DNA of 64,000 nucleotides from Vigna angularis (Eukaryota > Streptophyta > Magnoliopsida > Fabales > Fabaceae): contig NC_068974.1 in the NCBI RefSeq assembly GCF_016808095.1, positions 16,864,001 through 16,928,000 on the forward strand, in the 5' to 3' direction. The notes below the pieces were generated by a model. It did not search any database. It worked only from the letters and a program-made list of their open reading frames with translations, and was not told the origin of the DNA. The position numbers and the translations under genes are program-made. Below are positions 34,983 through 47,427 of the stretch, piece after piece (position 1 is the stretch's first letter; each line of letters starts with the position of its first letter).

Positions 34983-36379
34983 TTTGCACTCTTCTCTGGG
35001 TTAACCTCAGTATTAGCCCCAAAATTTCTATTTGGCCTTTCTTTCAATTGCTTGGTAATCTGACCCATTTGAATCTCCCAATTCTTTATAGCAGCTTCAA
35101 TGCTCTTTTGAGAAGATTCTGTTTTCTGTATGAATTGCTGAAGAGTTTCTTCCAACCTTGTTGATCTTTCATTAAGCATAGATAACTGTTGCCACAAGGT
35201 TGGTTGCTGCTGCTGCTTATTATATTGATTAGCTTGCCCAGTTTGTCCTTGGCCAATGCTTGGATGTGGTTTCCACCCTTGATTATAATTCCCTTGACGG
35301 TATGGAAATTGATTAGCCATGAAATTAACATCCTCCACGGCTTCCACTGGAAAAGCACACTGACCATTGACATGATCACCTCCACATAATTCGCACAACT
35401 GGTTTTGTACCTGTGCAGCAGATTTCAACTCTTTAGGTAATTGAGCCAAAGTTCTAGTCAGAGTCTCCAGCTGTTGAGTTAGAATTTTATTCTGAGCTAG
35501 CAAGGCATCATGTGTTTGTAATTGAAGAACCCCTTTTTGTTGCATAGGAGCTCCTCTCTCACTGTGCAGCTCATTATCACTAGTAGCCATGTTTTCTATA
35601 ATTTCAGTTGCTTCCTCTGGAGTCTTCCATTTAATATTGCCTCCTGCTGAGGCGTCCAGCATCATCTTGGTTTGTGAACCAAGCCCTCCAAGGAAAGTTA
35701 AGACTACTTCTTGATCTTCAAAACCATGCGTGGGAGTTTTACGTAACAAGCTTTTATACCTGTCCCATGCATGCCCCAGTGATTCTTCCATGCCCTGCTT
35801 GAATGAAGAAATCTCTTGCTTGCCTTTAGTCACCTTAGATTGTGGGAAGTACTTGTTTAAAAATTTTGTGACCACTGCTTCCCACTATGTGAAACTTTCT
35901 TCTGGAAAAGAATTCAACCAAAGCTTAGCATTGCCTCCCAATGAGAAAGGAAACAAGCTAAGTTTGATAGCTTCGTCTGGCACTCCATTAATCTTGACTG
36001 TGTTGCAAATCTCATTAAAGGTAGTAAGGTGCTCATATGGGCTTTCATGAGATAACCCATTAAATTGATTACTCTTCACCAGTTGAATTAGTGCTGGTTT
36101 GACCTCCATATTGGCTGCATTGACTCTAGGTCTAGCTATGCTGTTAAAGTGCTGAGGTCCAGCAATATTAGTGTAATCTGCAAGAGTTCTTCTAGCATTA
36201 TTGTTCTCCATACTTCCTGTGCTATGAACAAAACCTTGTGGTGATGATTGTAAGAGAGTTTCTGGAGAAGGGAAAAGTTCTCTAGACGTTCTGATTCTTC
36301 TCCTCCTTCTACTCTCGTCTAGACCTTCAAGAAGAGGTTCTGTTGTTTTCTTACTCCTAGTTCGAATTGCCTCCTGCAT
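34976..36379 (-). pseudogene. gag of NA-1 (zinc knuckle present; one nonsense, one frameshift)
   Basis: Starts at the ATG at 36379 (MQEAIRTRSKK), inside a GTATGCAGGAG context. Capsid motifs: ADYTNIAGPQHFNSIARPRV, LVKSNQFNGLSHESPYEHL, ICNTVKINGVPDEAIKLSLF, GGNAKLWLNSFP, VVTKFLNKYFPQSK. A zinc-knuckle-like CX2CX3HX4C follows (CELCGGDHVNGQC) and then a Gln-rich stretch. A TAG at 35887-35885 replaces the GAG present in other copies. Near 34990 one base is missing, which puts the protease in another frame. Otherwise the frame is open. Confidence 0.88.
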
Positions 36380-36385
36380 ACACAA

Positions 36386-36641
36386 GAAAACAAAACCCTA
36401 GAAAATATTTGTTAGCACAAAAAGATATAGAAGATATATATTCAAAAGATAAAAGATTCAGAAGATAGAATAAAATAAGATAGAATAAAAATAAAATCTA
36501 ACCTAATCTAAAAGATAAAAATAAAATAAAATCTAATCAAATAAGATAAAATAAAATCAAAACAGAAAAATAAAAACAGAAATTCAAAATTAAAGTCAAA
36601 GATAATCAATAATCACACAAATTAACCAGTTAAACCACGAG
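36386..36641 (-). other. T-rich leader of NA-1
   Basis: ATAAAATAAAATCTA-type low-complexity sequence on the plus strand, between primer site and gag. Non-coding. On the coding strand it is T-rich and ends in a TGCAG just after the gag ATG. Confidence 0.7.
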
Positions 36642-36659
36642 TCCCCGGCAACGGCGCCA
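36642..36659 (-). other. Primer-binding site of NA-1 (tRNA-Asp)
   Basis: Perfect 18-nt match to the complement of the tRNA-Asp(GUC) 3' end, 6 nt from the LTR. Confidence 0.92.
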
Positions 36660-36665
36660 AAAACT

Positions 36666-37968
36666 TGATGGACAAATTTATGAACACCAAAATATGATGT
36701 CACAAACTTGTTTTTCAATCGGCAAGTATGACCGAATCGTTCAAGTAATAAACTTGGTAAGACCAAGTATCGTTCTTCCCAAAGGACTCACGGCCTAGTT
36801 TAGTTATGTGATTTCTTGATTAGCTAAGACTTAAAGACGAAATATTTGAAGTTTAATATGCAAGACAGAAAATAAACATGTATGCATGAAGTTTTGATCA
36901 ATGGCTAAAACAAAAGACACACACTTTCAATGGAATATATTAATGAATATGTTGTTGGGGGTCAATTTCATCTTATCCACTCTCATATATTTTAGGAATT
37001 CAACATTCAAATCATCATTGTTAATGCCACTCTCTAAAGTACCTTTCTAGAAGGCTTCTCCCCAATCACGAGTTCATACAATTCCTAGCATTCCTAATGA
37101 TCAGTTCATAAGTGCAGGAGCTTAACGACAACCAATATCATATTGGGAGAAATTCCTCGGATCTAGACTTCCCCGTACGTTCCCGTATCGACAAAACCAC
37201 TAATCATGCATCGAATGAGTTAAACAATGCAAGCATTAAGCAAAGAGGAAAAACCCTAACTAATGATGAAAGAAAGCATAAATCTTAATTAAAAGATGTA
37301 ACAAACAGATTCCATATATGAGAGCTTCATAAGATTACATTGATTCCCCAACAAACATACAAGGTTTAGTTCACCATATTCATGGTGAACCTAAATGAAT
37401 TACAATGAAAGAATGAAAGAATAAACCCTAAAAAGGTGAAGAGGTAGCCTGAGCATCCAAGATCCTCCTTCAAAGGGGTGGAAGAGAGAGTGTTTGCCTC
37501 GTTTCTGCCAAAGATGCAAACCCTAGGACGTCCTAAAGCTTATATACTATTCTAAAATTACAAAAAATCTAAGCCCAAGCCCATAAGTGTGCCGCTCAGC
37601 GGTAAAGTACCGCTCAGCGGTGAGTGCGCGTCTCTTTTCTTCCCCTCAGCGGCCATTTTGCCCCTCAGCGGACCTCCCGTGACCTTCTGAGTGCCGCTCA
37701 GCGGTAAAGTGCCGCTGAGCGGTGCCTTCGGCTTCTCCTTTTGCACTCCTTGATTCCTTTTCTGATTCCATCTCTCTCATTCTGCACTTCTTTCACTAAA
37801 TTCACCTTAAAACCTGCACAAAAACACTGAAATCAAGCATAAACCTGTCCAGCTCTCTTATTTCTGAAAATATGGATAAAAGTATGATTTCAAGCTAGTT
37901 TCTAAGTCTAAAGGTTGCTTTTAGTATCAATTTTAAGCATGAAAATAACAGTTTTTCAACTGTTATCA
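36666..37968 (-). repeat. 5' LTR of NA-1
   Basis: 1303 bp, TGATAACAG...TTTGTCCATCA on the minus strand. Palindrome array CCGCTSAGCGG at 37591-37722; relic primer-like sequence near the 3' end (36682-36700). Outer end followed by GATGT duplication. Confidence 0.93.
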
Positions 37969-39017
37969 GATGTGCACATTACATGCTTATACAGGTGATT
38001 CACAAGCTTTGTGAACAAATGCAAGTTATTATGATTGTGATTGTGATATTAAGCAGGATGTGTATGTGAATGAGCTTATATGTGAGGTTTTGAGCTCCAG
38101 AGTTTTTGTGATTGAGTGCTATTACTTTGGAAGCATGAATAACTTTGCCCAGGTTTTCTATGATTGAATTACTTGCTTGTTTGCGTTATTTGATCAAGGC
38201 CGTTTGTTGGAAACCCTTATATTAGCCAAATTGCATGAAATAAGCCATTACAAGAGAACACTATGTGTTTTATCCTTTGAACCCTTAGCCTTGAACATAA
38301 ATTTAAAACCCTTGTTGAAAGCTTTACCTTGAGTTAAGTAGAAAATATTTTGTGGTATTGACAAATGTTCAAGTTTGGGGTTGTTGGAAAATAGAAAGGG
38401 AAATTGAAAGCATTGACCTAAGAGCTAAGAAGTAAATATGTGAAAAGCAAAAGAAAAAGAGAAAGAAAGGAAAAGAAAAGCAAAGCTCAATGCAAAAGAA
38501 GTTGGGAAAGTAAGAATGATTGTGTTTATATGATTCTCTTAACTCAAGGGTTTTGTGATCTAGAAAAACCAATTTTCTTGTTAGCCGAGCCACATTATAA
38601 GCCATTGAAAAGTCCTTGTGATGATGCATGCTTGTGAATGTATTTGATTGTGGTTAAATGAAAGGCAAAGTAAATTCTTGTGACATTGTGGTAGTAGAGC
38701 GAATGAGTGATTACCTCTTATACACTTGTGTTTGAGTGAAACACTTTACCTAGTGAGGAAATACCATGAGCACATGAACATCCATGCTTAGTTGATTGAT
38801 CATTTATCAAAACTAGCATTTGTTGGATATTAAGTGATTTTGTGGACACCCAAAGCATATGCATATCTTGATTGAAATCTTTGTCATGAGTTTGATTGAA
38901 GTTTTTACTTATCTTGAAAAGAGGATTTTTGAATGAGTGAACCATTGTACAGATTGGTAGAAGATTGGGTTACATTTTGTTTGCTTGAGGACAAGCAAAG
39001 TTCTAAGTTTGGGATTG
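37969..39017 (+). other. 3' UTR of an E-type element, right half, with polypurine tract
   Basis: Continues 25336-25744 across the NA-1 insertion and is nearly identical to 46386-47427. It ends with TTCTAAGTTTGGGATTG (39001-39017), the polypurine tract, next to the LTR at 39018. The ORF-like stretches on either strand are shadows of an A/G-rich tract. Confidence 0.75.
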
Positions 39018-40317
39018 TGATAACAGTTGAAAAACTATTATTTTCATGCTTAAATTTGATACTAAAAGCAACCTTTAACACTTAGAAACTAGCTTGAAAT
39101 CATGTTTTTGGTTATATTTTCAGAAATAAGAGAGCTGGACAGGTTTATGCTTGATTTCAGTGTTTTATGCAGGTTTTAAGGTGAATTTGGTGAAAGAAGT
39201 GAAGAAGAATAGAAAGGGAATCAAAAAAAACATTAAAAAGTGCAAAAGGAGAAGCCGCAACCACCGCTCAGCGGCAGTTTACCGTTGAGCGGCACTCAGA
39301 AACCCACGATAGCTCCACTGAGGGGTGAAATGGCCGCTGAGGGGAAGAATCGAGCTCGCGCACTTACCGCTGAGCAGTAGTTTACCGCTGAGCGGCACTA
39401 TTTTGGGCTTGGGCCTAATTTTATGTAATTTTACGACTAGTATATAAGCTTTAGGTGTTCCTAGGGTTTGTATCTTTGGTTGGGACGAAGCCAACACTAT
39501 CTTTTCCACCCCTTTGAACGAAGATCTTGGATGCTCAGGCTACCTCTCAACCTTTCTAGGGTTTTATCTTTCATTCTTTCATTATTATTCATCTAGTTTC
39601 ACCATGAATATGGTGAACTAAACCTTGTATTGTTGTTGGGGAATCAATGTAGTCTTGTGAAACTCTCATATATGGAATTTGTGTTTAAACATCTTATTTG
39701 AGATACATGCTTTCTTTCATCATTAGTTAAGGTTTTTCCTCTTTGCTCAAAGCATGCATTGTTTAACTCATTCGATGGCATGATTATTGATTTTGTCGAT
39801 ATGGGAACGTACGGGGAAGTCTAGATCCGTGGAATTTCTCCCAATAGTATATTGGTTGCCTTTAAGCTCCTGCACTTCAGAATTAATTATTAGTGCTAGG
39901 AATTGTATGAACTCGTAATTATGGATAGGCCTTCTTAACAAGGTGATTTAGAGAGTGGCATTAACATTGATGAAAAGATTGTTGAATTCCTAGAGTATAT
40001 GATAGTGGATAAGATGAAATTGATAACCCCAACAACATACTCATCCATATAATTCATTACGTGTTTGTCTTACTCTTTTTGCCACTGATCACATTCATGC
40101 ATACATGTTTAATTACTGTCTTTTGCATTTAAACCTACAATCAATCGTTCATAAGTCTTAAATAATCAACAAATCAGATAACTAACTAGGCCGTGAGTCC
40201 TTTGGGAAAACAATACTTGGTCTTACCTAGTTTTATTACTTGATACGATTCGGTCACACTTGCCGATTGTTAAACAAGTTTGTGGCGTCGTTTTCGGTGT
40301 TCATAAATTTGTCATCA
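39018..40317 (+). repeat. 5' LTR of E (also 3' LTR of the upstream remnant)
   Basis: 1300 bp, TGATAACAG...TTTGTCATCA. Preceded by a polypurine tract and followed by a primer site, so it has an internal region on both sides. TATA box TATATAAG at 39440-39447. Confidence 0.9.
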
Positions 40318-40323
40318 AGTTTT

Positions 40324-40341
40324 TGACGCCGTTGCCGGGGA
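40324..40341 (+). other. Primer-binding site of E
   Basis: TGACGCCGTTGCCGGGGA, one mismatch (A for G at position 3) to the tRNA-Asp complement. Confidence 0.85.
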
Positions 40342-40595
40342 CTCGTGGTTTAATTGGTTTATTTGTTTGATTATTGATTATCTTTGACTTGTTTTTGAAT
40401 TTTTAATTTAAATTTCGAATTTTTATTTTCTGTTTATATTTTTCAGTTTTTTTTTTATTTTATTTTATTGGTTATTATCTTATTTTATTTTATTTTATTT
40501 TTCTGTTTTCTGTTTTTATTTTTCTGTTTTTATTTTATCTTCTTTTATATCTTTTTGTGCTAACCAATTCTTTTAGGGATTTGTTTTGTTTGTGT
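40342..40595 (+). other. T-rich leader of E
   Basis: Low-complexity TTTTATTTT leader, non-coding, ending in the GTGTATGCAG context at the gag start. Confidence 0.65.
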
Positions 40596-42055
40596 ATGCA
40601 GGAAGCAATCCGAACAAGGAGCAAGAAAACTGTAGATCCTCTTCTTGAAGGTTTGGACGAGAGTAGACGGAGGAGAAGAATCAGGATATCTAGAGAACTC
40701 TTTCCTTCTCCGGAAACTCTTTACAACCATCACCATAGAACTCTGACCATAGCACTGAAAATATGGAGAACAATAGACGAACTCTTGCTGATTATACAAA
40801 TGTAGCTGGACCTCAACACTTCAACAGCATAGCAAGACCAAGAGTCAATGCAGCAAATATGGAGGTGAAACCAACACTAATCCAATTGGTTAAGAGTAAC
40901 CAGTTTAATGGGTTGTCTCACGAAATCCCATATGAGCACCTTACTACATTTAACGAGATTTGCAACACACTCAAGATAAATGGGGTGCCGGACGATGCAA
41001 TCAAACTTAGCTTGTTTCCATTCTCACTAGGAGGCAATGCTAAGATTTGGTTAAATTCTTTTCCAGAAGGAAGTTTTACAGAGTGGGAAGAGGTGGTAAC
41101 AAAATTCCTAAACAAATACTTTCCACAATCAAAGGTAAATAAAGAAAAGCAAGAGATTACAACTTTCAAGCAAGGTATGGAGGAATCACTAGGTCATGCA
41201 TGGGATAGATTTAAAAGCTTACTGAGAAAAACTCCCACACATGGTTTTGATGAGGGGGAGGTAGTCTTAGCTTTTCTTACAGGTCTTGGGTCTCAAACCA
41301 AGATGATGCTTGACGCCACAACTGGAGGGAACATCAAATGGAAAACTCCAGAAGAAGCTACAGAAATCATTGATAATATGGCCATTAGTGATGATGATCT
41401 GAATAGTGAAAGAGGAGATCTTAGTCAACAAAAAGAAGTTCTACAGTTGCAAACCTATGACGCCTTGTTAGCACAAAATAAGATTATTTTTCAGTAGTTA
41501 GAAGAAGTAATTATGCTACCACAGGAGATACAAAAGGTTTTAATGGTTCAACAGCAGTAGCAAACATGGCAAATGCAACCTACTTCATCTAGGAAGACAA
41601 CAAAATTAGACGAAACCTTTCAACTATTCTTGAAAACGAATGAATCTTATTGTAAGAATGTGGAAGTTGCATTTCAAAATATGAAGACTTATGTTGAGCG
41701 AATAGTTGACAAGATGAAAACTGATAATCTTATAAAGGAGTGTAAGACTATTGTGACTAGAAGTGGTAAGGTGTTAGAAGAAAGAAAAAGAGAGGAAAAA
41801 GAAAATGAGAGTGAAAAAGAGACTTGTGACTGGAAAGAAAGAGTTGAGAGAGAGAAAAAAGAAGAAGAAGATAAAAAGAAAGAAGAAAAAGAGAGAGAAG
41901 AGAAAGATGAGAGAAAAAAAGAGAGAGAATTTGAAAAACCACTTCCTTATCCAAAGAATAGTTCAAGGAAGGAGAAAGAAAAACAGTTGGAAAGATTCAT
42001 GGAGTTGTTTAAAAAGTTGGAGATTACTATACCATTCTCTGAAGCATTGCAATAG
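40596..42055 (+). pseudogene. gag of E (no zinc knuckle)
   Basis: ATG at 40596 (MQEAIRTRSKK). A one-base deletion near 40725 shifts the frame; the rest runs in the frame of 40763. Capsid motifs as in NA-1 (LADYTNVAGPQHFNS, QFNGLSHEIPYEHL, GGNAKIWLNSFPEGSF, KFLNKYFPQSK). Beyond the capsid it diverges: no CX2C...H...C knuckle, instead a coiled, Lys/Glu-rich region (about 41760-41940) and the LPYPKNSSRKEKEKQLERFMELF motif. In-frame TAG codons lie at 41495, 41558 and 42053; homologous CAG codons stand at the first and third sites in the element at 62291. Not translatable as it stands. Confidence 0.87.
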
Positions 42056-42934
42056 ATGCCAGCATATGCAAAATTTTTGAAGGAGCTCCTTACAAAGAAG
42101 AACAAGTATATTGAGAAGGAGACTATCCAAATACAGGGTAATTGCAGTGCGATCATACAAAAAGTACCTCCTAAGCTTAAAGATCCAGGAAGCTTCAATA
42201 TTTTGTGCACCATAGGAGACTTAGAAGTTGGAAGAGCATTGATTGATTTGGGAGCTAGCATTAATTTAATGCCGCTATCTATGTGTAAACAAATTGAGGG
42301 ATTGGAAATCAAACCTACCAGAATGGTTCTTCAACTAGCAGATAGATCTCTTAAATATCCATATGGAGTGGTTGAAGATGTGTTAGTGAAGGTCGATAAG
42401 TTTGTATTCCCAGTAGATTTTATTGTAATGGAGATGGAAGGGAATAGTGATGTACCTCTCATTCTTGGGAGACCTTTTATGAAGACTGCTAGAGTTTTAA
42501 TTGATGTGGAGAATGGTAAGCTGAAATTGAGAGTTCATGATGAAGAAGTCACTTTTGACGTATTCAAAGCCATGACATATCCAAATGATGATAAGGCATG
42601 TTTTCAATTTTACGAACTTGATGAAGTTTGTATGATACAAGAAAAGATGGTGAGGCCTGTTTCTCCATTAGAAAGAACGCTTATTAATGCTTGTGAAGAT
42701 CTAGATGAAGGAGAAGAAAGATTAGTTGAAGAGTGCGTGATGGAATTGGAAACATTGAAGAAGATCCTAGTGGAAGATACAAAATTTGAAATAATTGAGA
42801 AGGAAGAAGAAGTCAAAGTAAAGAAGCCAGAATTAAAAAGACTCCTAGCACATCTGAAGTATGTTTTTCTAGAAGAAGATGAGAAAAAGCCAGTTATTAT
42901 CAGTAATTCATTGTCTCTACAAGAAGAAGAATAG
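42056..42934 (+). pseudogene. Protease region of E
   Basis: Open stretch of 292 codons between two TAGs, in frame with gag and pol. The retropepsin core is ALIDLGASINLMPLSM, with the catalytic Asp codon at 42245, and VPLILGRPFMKTARVLIDV near 42450-42505. DLGA in place of DS/TG is the usual form in Athila proteases. The rest is a Glu-rich linker to RT, equivalent to the region before [11 protein letters not shown]. It ends at TAG 42932-42934, followed at once by the RT part. Confidence 0.88.
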
Positions 42935-45730
42935 TTGATAGAAATTCTGAAGGCAAATAAAGGAGCAATTGGGTGGTCAATATCAGATCTTAAAGGTATT
43001 AGCCCAACTTATTGTATGCATAAGATTTTTATGGAAGAGGATAATAGACCGAGTGCTCAACCACAGAGAAGGTTAAACCCTGTAATGAAGGAGGTGGTCA
43101 GAAAAGAAGTATTGAAACTTTTAGAAGCTGGTATTATTTATCCAATCTCTGACAGCGAATGGGTAAGTACAGTTCAGGTGGTTCCAAAGAAAGGCAGCAT
43201 GACAGTAATTCACAATGATAAGAATGAACTTATTCCCACTCGGACAATTACTGGATGGCGGATGTGCATTGATTACAAAAAGTTAAATAAAGCCACTAGG
43301 AAGGATCATTTTGCTCTTCCTTTCATGGACCAGATGTTAGAAAGATTAGCAGGCCAAGCTTTCTATTGCTTCTTAGATGGATATTCTGGATACAATCAAA
43401 TTGTGGTAGATCCAAAAGATCAAGAGAAGACAGCTTTTACTTGTCGTTTTGGTATTTTTGCTTATAGGAAGATGCCATTTGGATTGTGTAATGCTCCAGC
43501 TACTTTTCAAAGGTGTATGCAGGCAATTTTCGCAGATCTCTTAGAAAAGTGTATTGAAGTCTTCATGGATGATTTTTCAGTCTTTGGAAATTCTTTCCAA
43601 AGGTATTTGGCGAATTTGGATATTGTTCTCAAAAGATGTGTTCAGACAAATCTTGTTCTTAATTGGGAGAAATGTCATTTTATGGTGAAGGAAGGAATTG
43701 TGCTGGGACATAAAATTTCTGCTAAAGGGATTGAGCTAGATAAAGCAAAAGTGGAAGTCATTGAGAAATTACCCCCACCGACAAATGTAAGGGGAATCAG
43801 AAGTTTTCTAGGTCATGTTGGATTTTATAGAAGATTCATTAAAGATTTCTCAAAAATTGCCAAACCATTGAGTAATCTTCTTATGAAGGACGCTTCTTTT
43901 GTGATGAATGAAGAATGTTTGAAAGCTTTTGATATATTGAAGAGCAAATTAGTGTCAGCGCCAGTGATTATAGCTCCAGATTGGAATAAAAATTTCGAGC
44001 TAATGTGTGATGCAAGTGATTATGCAATAGGAGTTGTTCTTGGTCAGCGAACAGAGCAGATTTTTCATCCAATTTATTATGCCAGCAAAGTTCTGAATGA
44101 TGCTCAATTGAATTATGCTACCACAGAAAAAGAATTTCTAGCTATAGTGTATGCTCTAGAAAAATTTAGACGTTATCTTATTGGGTCTAAGGTGATTATT
44201 TATACAGATCATGCAGCGATCAAGTATTTGTTGACAAAACCAGATTCTAAGCCACGTCTGATTAGATGGGTACTACTCTTGCAAGAATTTGATGTGGAGA
44301 TACGTGATAAGAAAGGGAGTGAGAACTTGATTGCTGATCATTTATCGCGATTAGTCAACAAGGAGGTTACTAGGAAGGAATCAGAGATCTGGGAGTCTTT
44401 TTCAGATGAAGCACTCATGTATATTCAGCAAAGGCCATGGTTTGCTGATATGGCTAATTTCAAAGCTGCAAGGGTCATGCCAGGAGATTTAACATGGCAA
44501 CAAAGAAAGAAATTTCTGCATGATGCCAAGCAATTTGTTTGGGATGATCCGTATTTGTTCAAGATTGGAGCAGATAATCTTTTAAGGAGATGTGTGACAA
44601 ATGAAGAAGCAGAAGGGATTCTCTGGCATTGTCATGATTCACCTTACGGGGGACATTTTAATGGAGAAAGAACAACAGCAAAAGTTCTTCAATCAGGGTT
44701 TTATTGGCCAACTTTATTTAAAGATGCTCATAATCATGCTAAAAATTGTGATAAGTGTCAAAGAGCAGGGACAATCACTAAACGTCATGAGATGCCATTA
44801 CAAGGCATTTTAGAGGTTGAGATTTTTGATTGTTGGGGTATTGACTTTGTGGGACCCTTTCCTGAATCTTTCAACAATGAATATATTTTGGTGGCAGTGG
44901 ATTATGTGAGTAAATGGGTGGAAGCATTAGCTTGTCCTAAAAATGATGCTCGCACAGTAATTAAATTTCTGAAGAAGCAGATATTTTCACGTTTTGGAAC
45001 TCCAAGAGTGTTGATTAGTGATGGGGGATCTCATTTTTGCAATTATCAGCTAGAAAAAGTACTCAAACATTATGGAGTGAAACATAAGGTAGCTGTACCT
45101 TATCATCCACAAACCAATGGACAAGCTGAGGTATCTAACAGAGAAATAAAGAGGATCCTGGAAAAAACAGTGACATCATCAAGAAAGGATTGATCACTAA
45201 AGCTGGATGATGCTCTTTGGGCTTATAGAATGGCAATGAAGACGTCTATGGGATTATCACCGTTTGAATTAGTCTATGGGAAAGCATGTCATTTGCCAGT
45301 AGAGTTGGAGCATAAAGTGTTGTGGGCTTTGAAATTTTTGAATTTTGATCCTCATGAAACTCAAAGCACACGCAGAAGACAGATTCTGGAGCTTGAAGAA
45401 ATGCGATTACATGCATATGATTCATCCAAGGCTTATAAAGATAAGATCAAATTCTATCATGACAGAAAGTTGGTAAATAAAGTTTTTAATCCAGGACAAC
45501 ATGTATTATTATTCAATTCAAGATTGAAGATATTCCCTGGAAAATTGAAGACAAAATGGTCAGGACCATTTATAGTAAAAGGAGTGCATCCACATGGAGC
45601 AATTGAAATATTTAATCTAGTCGCTGATGATCCACAGAGAAGCTGGGTGGTGAATGGTCAACGTCTCAAACCTTATTTAGGGGGAGAAGTGCAACAGCTG
45701 TCCACAATGATGCAGTTGGTTGATCCTTGA
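42935..45730 (+). pseudogene. Reverse transcriptase, RNase H and integrase of E
   Basis: In frame with the protease; first base after the TAG at 42932. [22 protein letters not shown], then [28 protein letters not shown] and [16 protein letters not shown] motifs, catalytic FMDDFSVFG near 43562. RNase [42 protein letters not shown] (about 44010-44350). Integrase: HHCC finger (H-X-H...CDKCQ, about 44626-44765), DDE core with Asp in GIDFVGPF, Asp in LISDGGSHF and Glu in [12 protein letters not shown], and a C-terminal [16 protein letters not shown] at 45191-45193 stands where related integrases have Trp (KDWSL). Catalytic residues are all present, so one or two back-mutations separate it from an open frame; as read it is inactive. 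Confidence 0.93.
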
Positions 45731-47427
45731 AATTTCGGGTCAGGCTCGTGACATTAAACAAGCGCTACCTGGGAGGCAACCCAGTTGATTGATTTTTCTG
45801 TATTTTTTTTTTTGTTTTGATCCTGCTTTAGTTGCATAATAGGGTTGTGCATGAGTGAGATGAGAATTTTATTGCAGGGAGCCAGTGAGGGGTATGTTTA
45901 GGACGCATCTAGGTCAAACTAAGAAGAAAAACACTTCCCGTAAGTGCCGCGGAGCGGCAAACTACCGCTGAGCAGTAGTGTCGCAGAAGGGGCTTGGGTT
46001 GCCCCTCAGCGGGACCCGAGCCCATTATGGGTATTTTTATACCCTAAGCTGTGCCTTGGACTCTCTTTTAGATTTTTCTCTACACACACACACTCCTGCA
46101 TACTTTTCCAAAGTTTTCTACAACTTTTCCCTCACCCCTTTTGATAAAATTTCTTTTCCACTCACTTTCTTACTTGTTGTTCATCTAAGTTTGGGGTTGG
46201 GAGAGAGCATCATTGATGGGGCTGAGTTTTCCAAAGCACTAAAGCAGGATTTGTCTTATTTATTTGTTTTTGTTTAGGGTTTGATGTACTCCATTGGAAA
46301 CTTTATCTGTTATGATGGTTTGCTGATGATTGTGATTGTTTGATAAGTAATGCTTGAATGATGCTTTGATATAGATTGATGGTGAGATGTGCACATTACA
46401 TGCTTATACAGGTGATTCACAAGCTTTGTGAACAAATGCAAGTTATTATGATTGTGATTGTGATATTAAGCTGGATGTGTATGTGAATGAGCTTATATGT
46501 GAGGTTTTGAGCTCCAGAGTTTTTGTGATTGAGTGCTATTACTTTGGAAGCATGAATAACTTTGCCTAGGTTTTCTATGATTGAATTACTTGCTTGTTTG
46601 CGTTATTTGATCAAGGCCGTTTGTTAGAAACCCTTATATTAGCCAAATTGCATGAAATAAGCCATTACAAGAGAACACTATGTGTTTTATCCTTTGAACC
46701 CTTAGCCTTGAACATAAATTTAAAACCCTTGTTGAAAGCTTTACCTTGAGTTAAGTAGAAAATACTTTGTGGTATTGACAAATGTTCAAGTTTGGGGTTG
46801 TTAGAAAATAGAAAGGGAAATTGAAAGCATTGGGCTAAGAGCTAAGAAGTAAATATGTGAAAAGCAAAAGAAAAAGAGAAAGAAAAGCAAAGCTCAATGC
46901 AAAAGAAAGTTGGGAAAGTAAGAATGATTGTGTTTATATGATTCTCTGAACTCAAGGGTTTTGTGATCTAGAAAAACCAATTTTCTTGTTAGCCCAGCCA
47001 CATTATAAGCCATTGAAAAGTCCTTGTGATGATGCATGCTTGTGAATGTATTTAATTGTGGTTAAATGAAAGGCAAAGTAAATTCTTGTGACATTGTGGT
47101 AGTAGAGCGAATGAGTGATTACCTCTTATACACTTGTGTTTGAGTAAAACACTTTACCTAGTGAGGAAATATTCCATGAGCACATGAACATCCATGCTTA
47201 GTTGATTGATCATTTATGAAAAATAGCATTTGTTGGATATTAAGTGATTTTGTGAACACCCAAAGCATATGCATATCTTGATTGAAATCTTTATCATGAG
47301 TTTGATTGAAGTTTTTACTTATCTTGAAAAGAGGATTTTTGAATGAGTGAACCATTGTACATATTGGTAGAAGATTGGGTTACATTTTGTTTGCTTGAGG
47401 ACAAACAAAGTTCTAAGTTTGGGGTTG
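45731..47427 (+). other. 3' spacer and UTR of E, no ORF3
   Basis: Starts with the post-stop block TTAAACAAGCGCTACCTGGGAGGCAACCCAG (45755-45785; its core is GGGAGGCAACCC). It then has the CCGCTGAGC-type motif near 45945-46010 and a 3' UTR like that of NA-2, but ORF3 is missing: the sequence steps from the spacer (about 46240) straight to the UTR (about 46275). Ends in the polypurine tract TAAGTTTGGGGTTG (47414-47427). Confidence 0.78.

Larger units (their letters stand above)
25745..37968 (-). mobile_element. NA-1: complete pol-less Athila-like retrotransposon
   Basis: Flanked by perfect duplications GATGT (25740-25744 and 37969-37973). Order on the minus strand: 5' LTR 37968-36666, primer site, leader, gag, protease with integrase tail, post-stop block, hairpin array, second post-stop block, spacer, ORF3, 3' UTR, polypurine tract, 3' LTR 27029-25745. 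RT, RNase H and the integrase catalytic core are absent, so it must use enzymes supplied in trans. Two later insertions lie inside it: a CACTA element at 29421-31281 and a solo LTR at 32416-33731. Without these it is about 9 kb, as NA-2. Confidence 0.9.
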
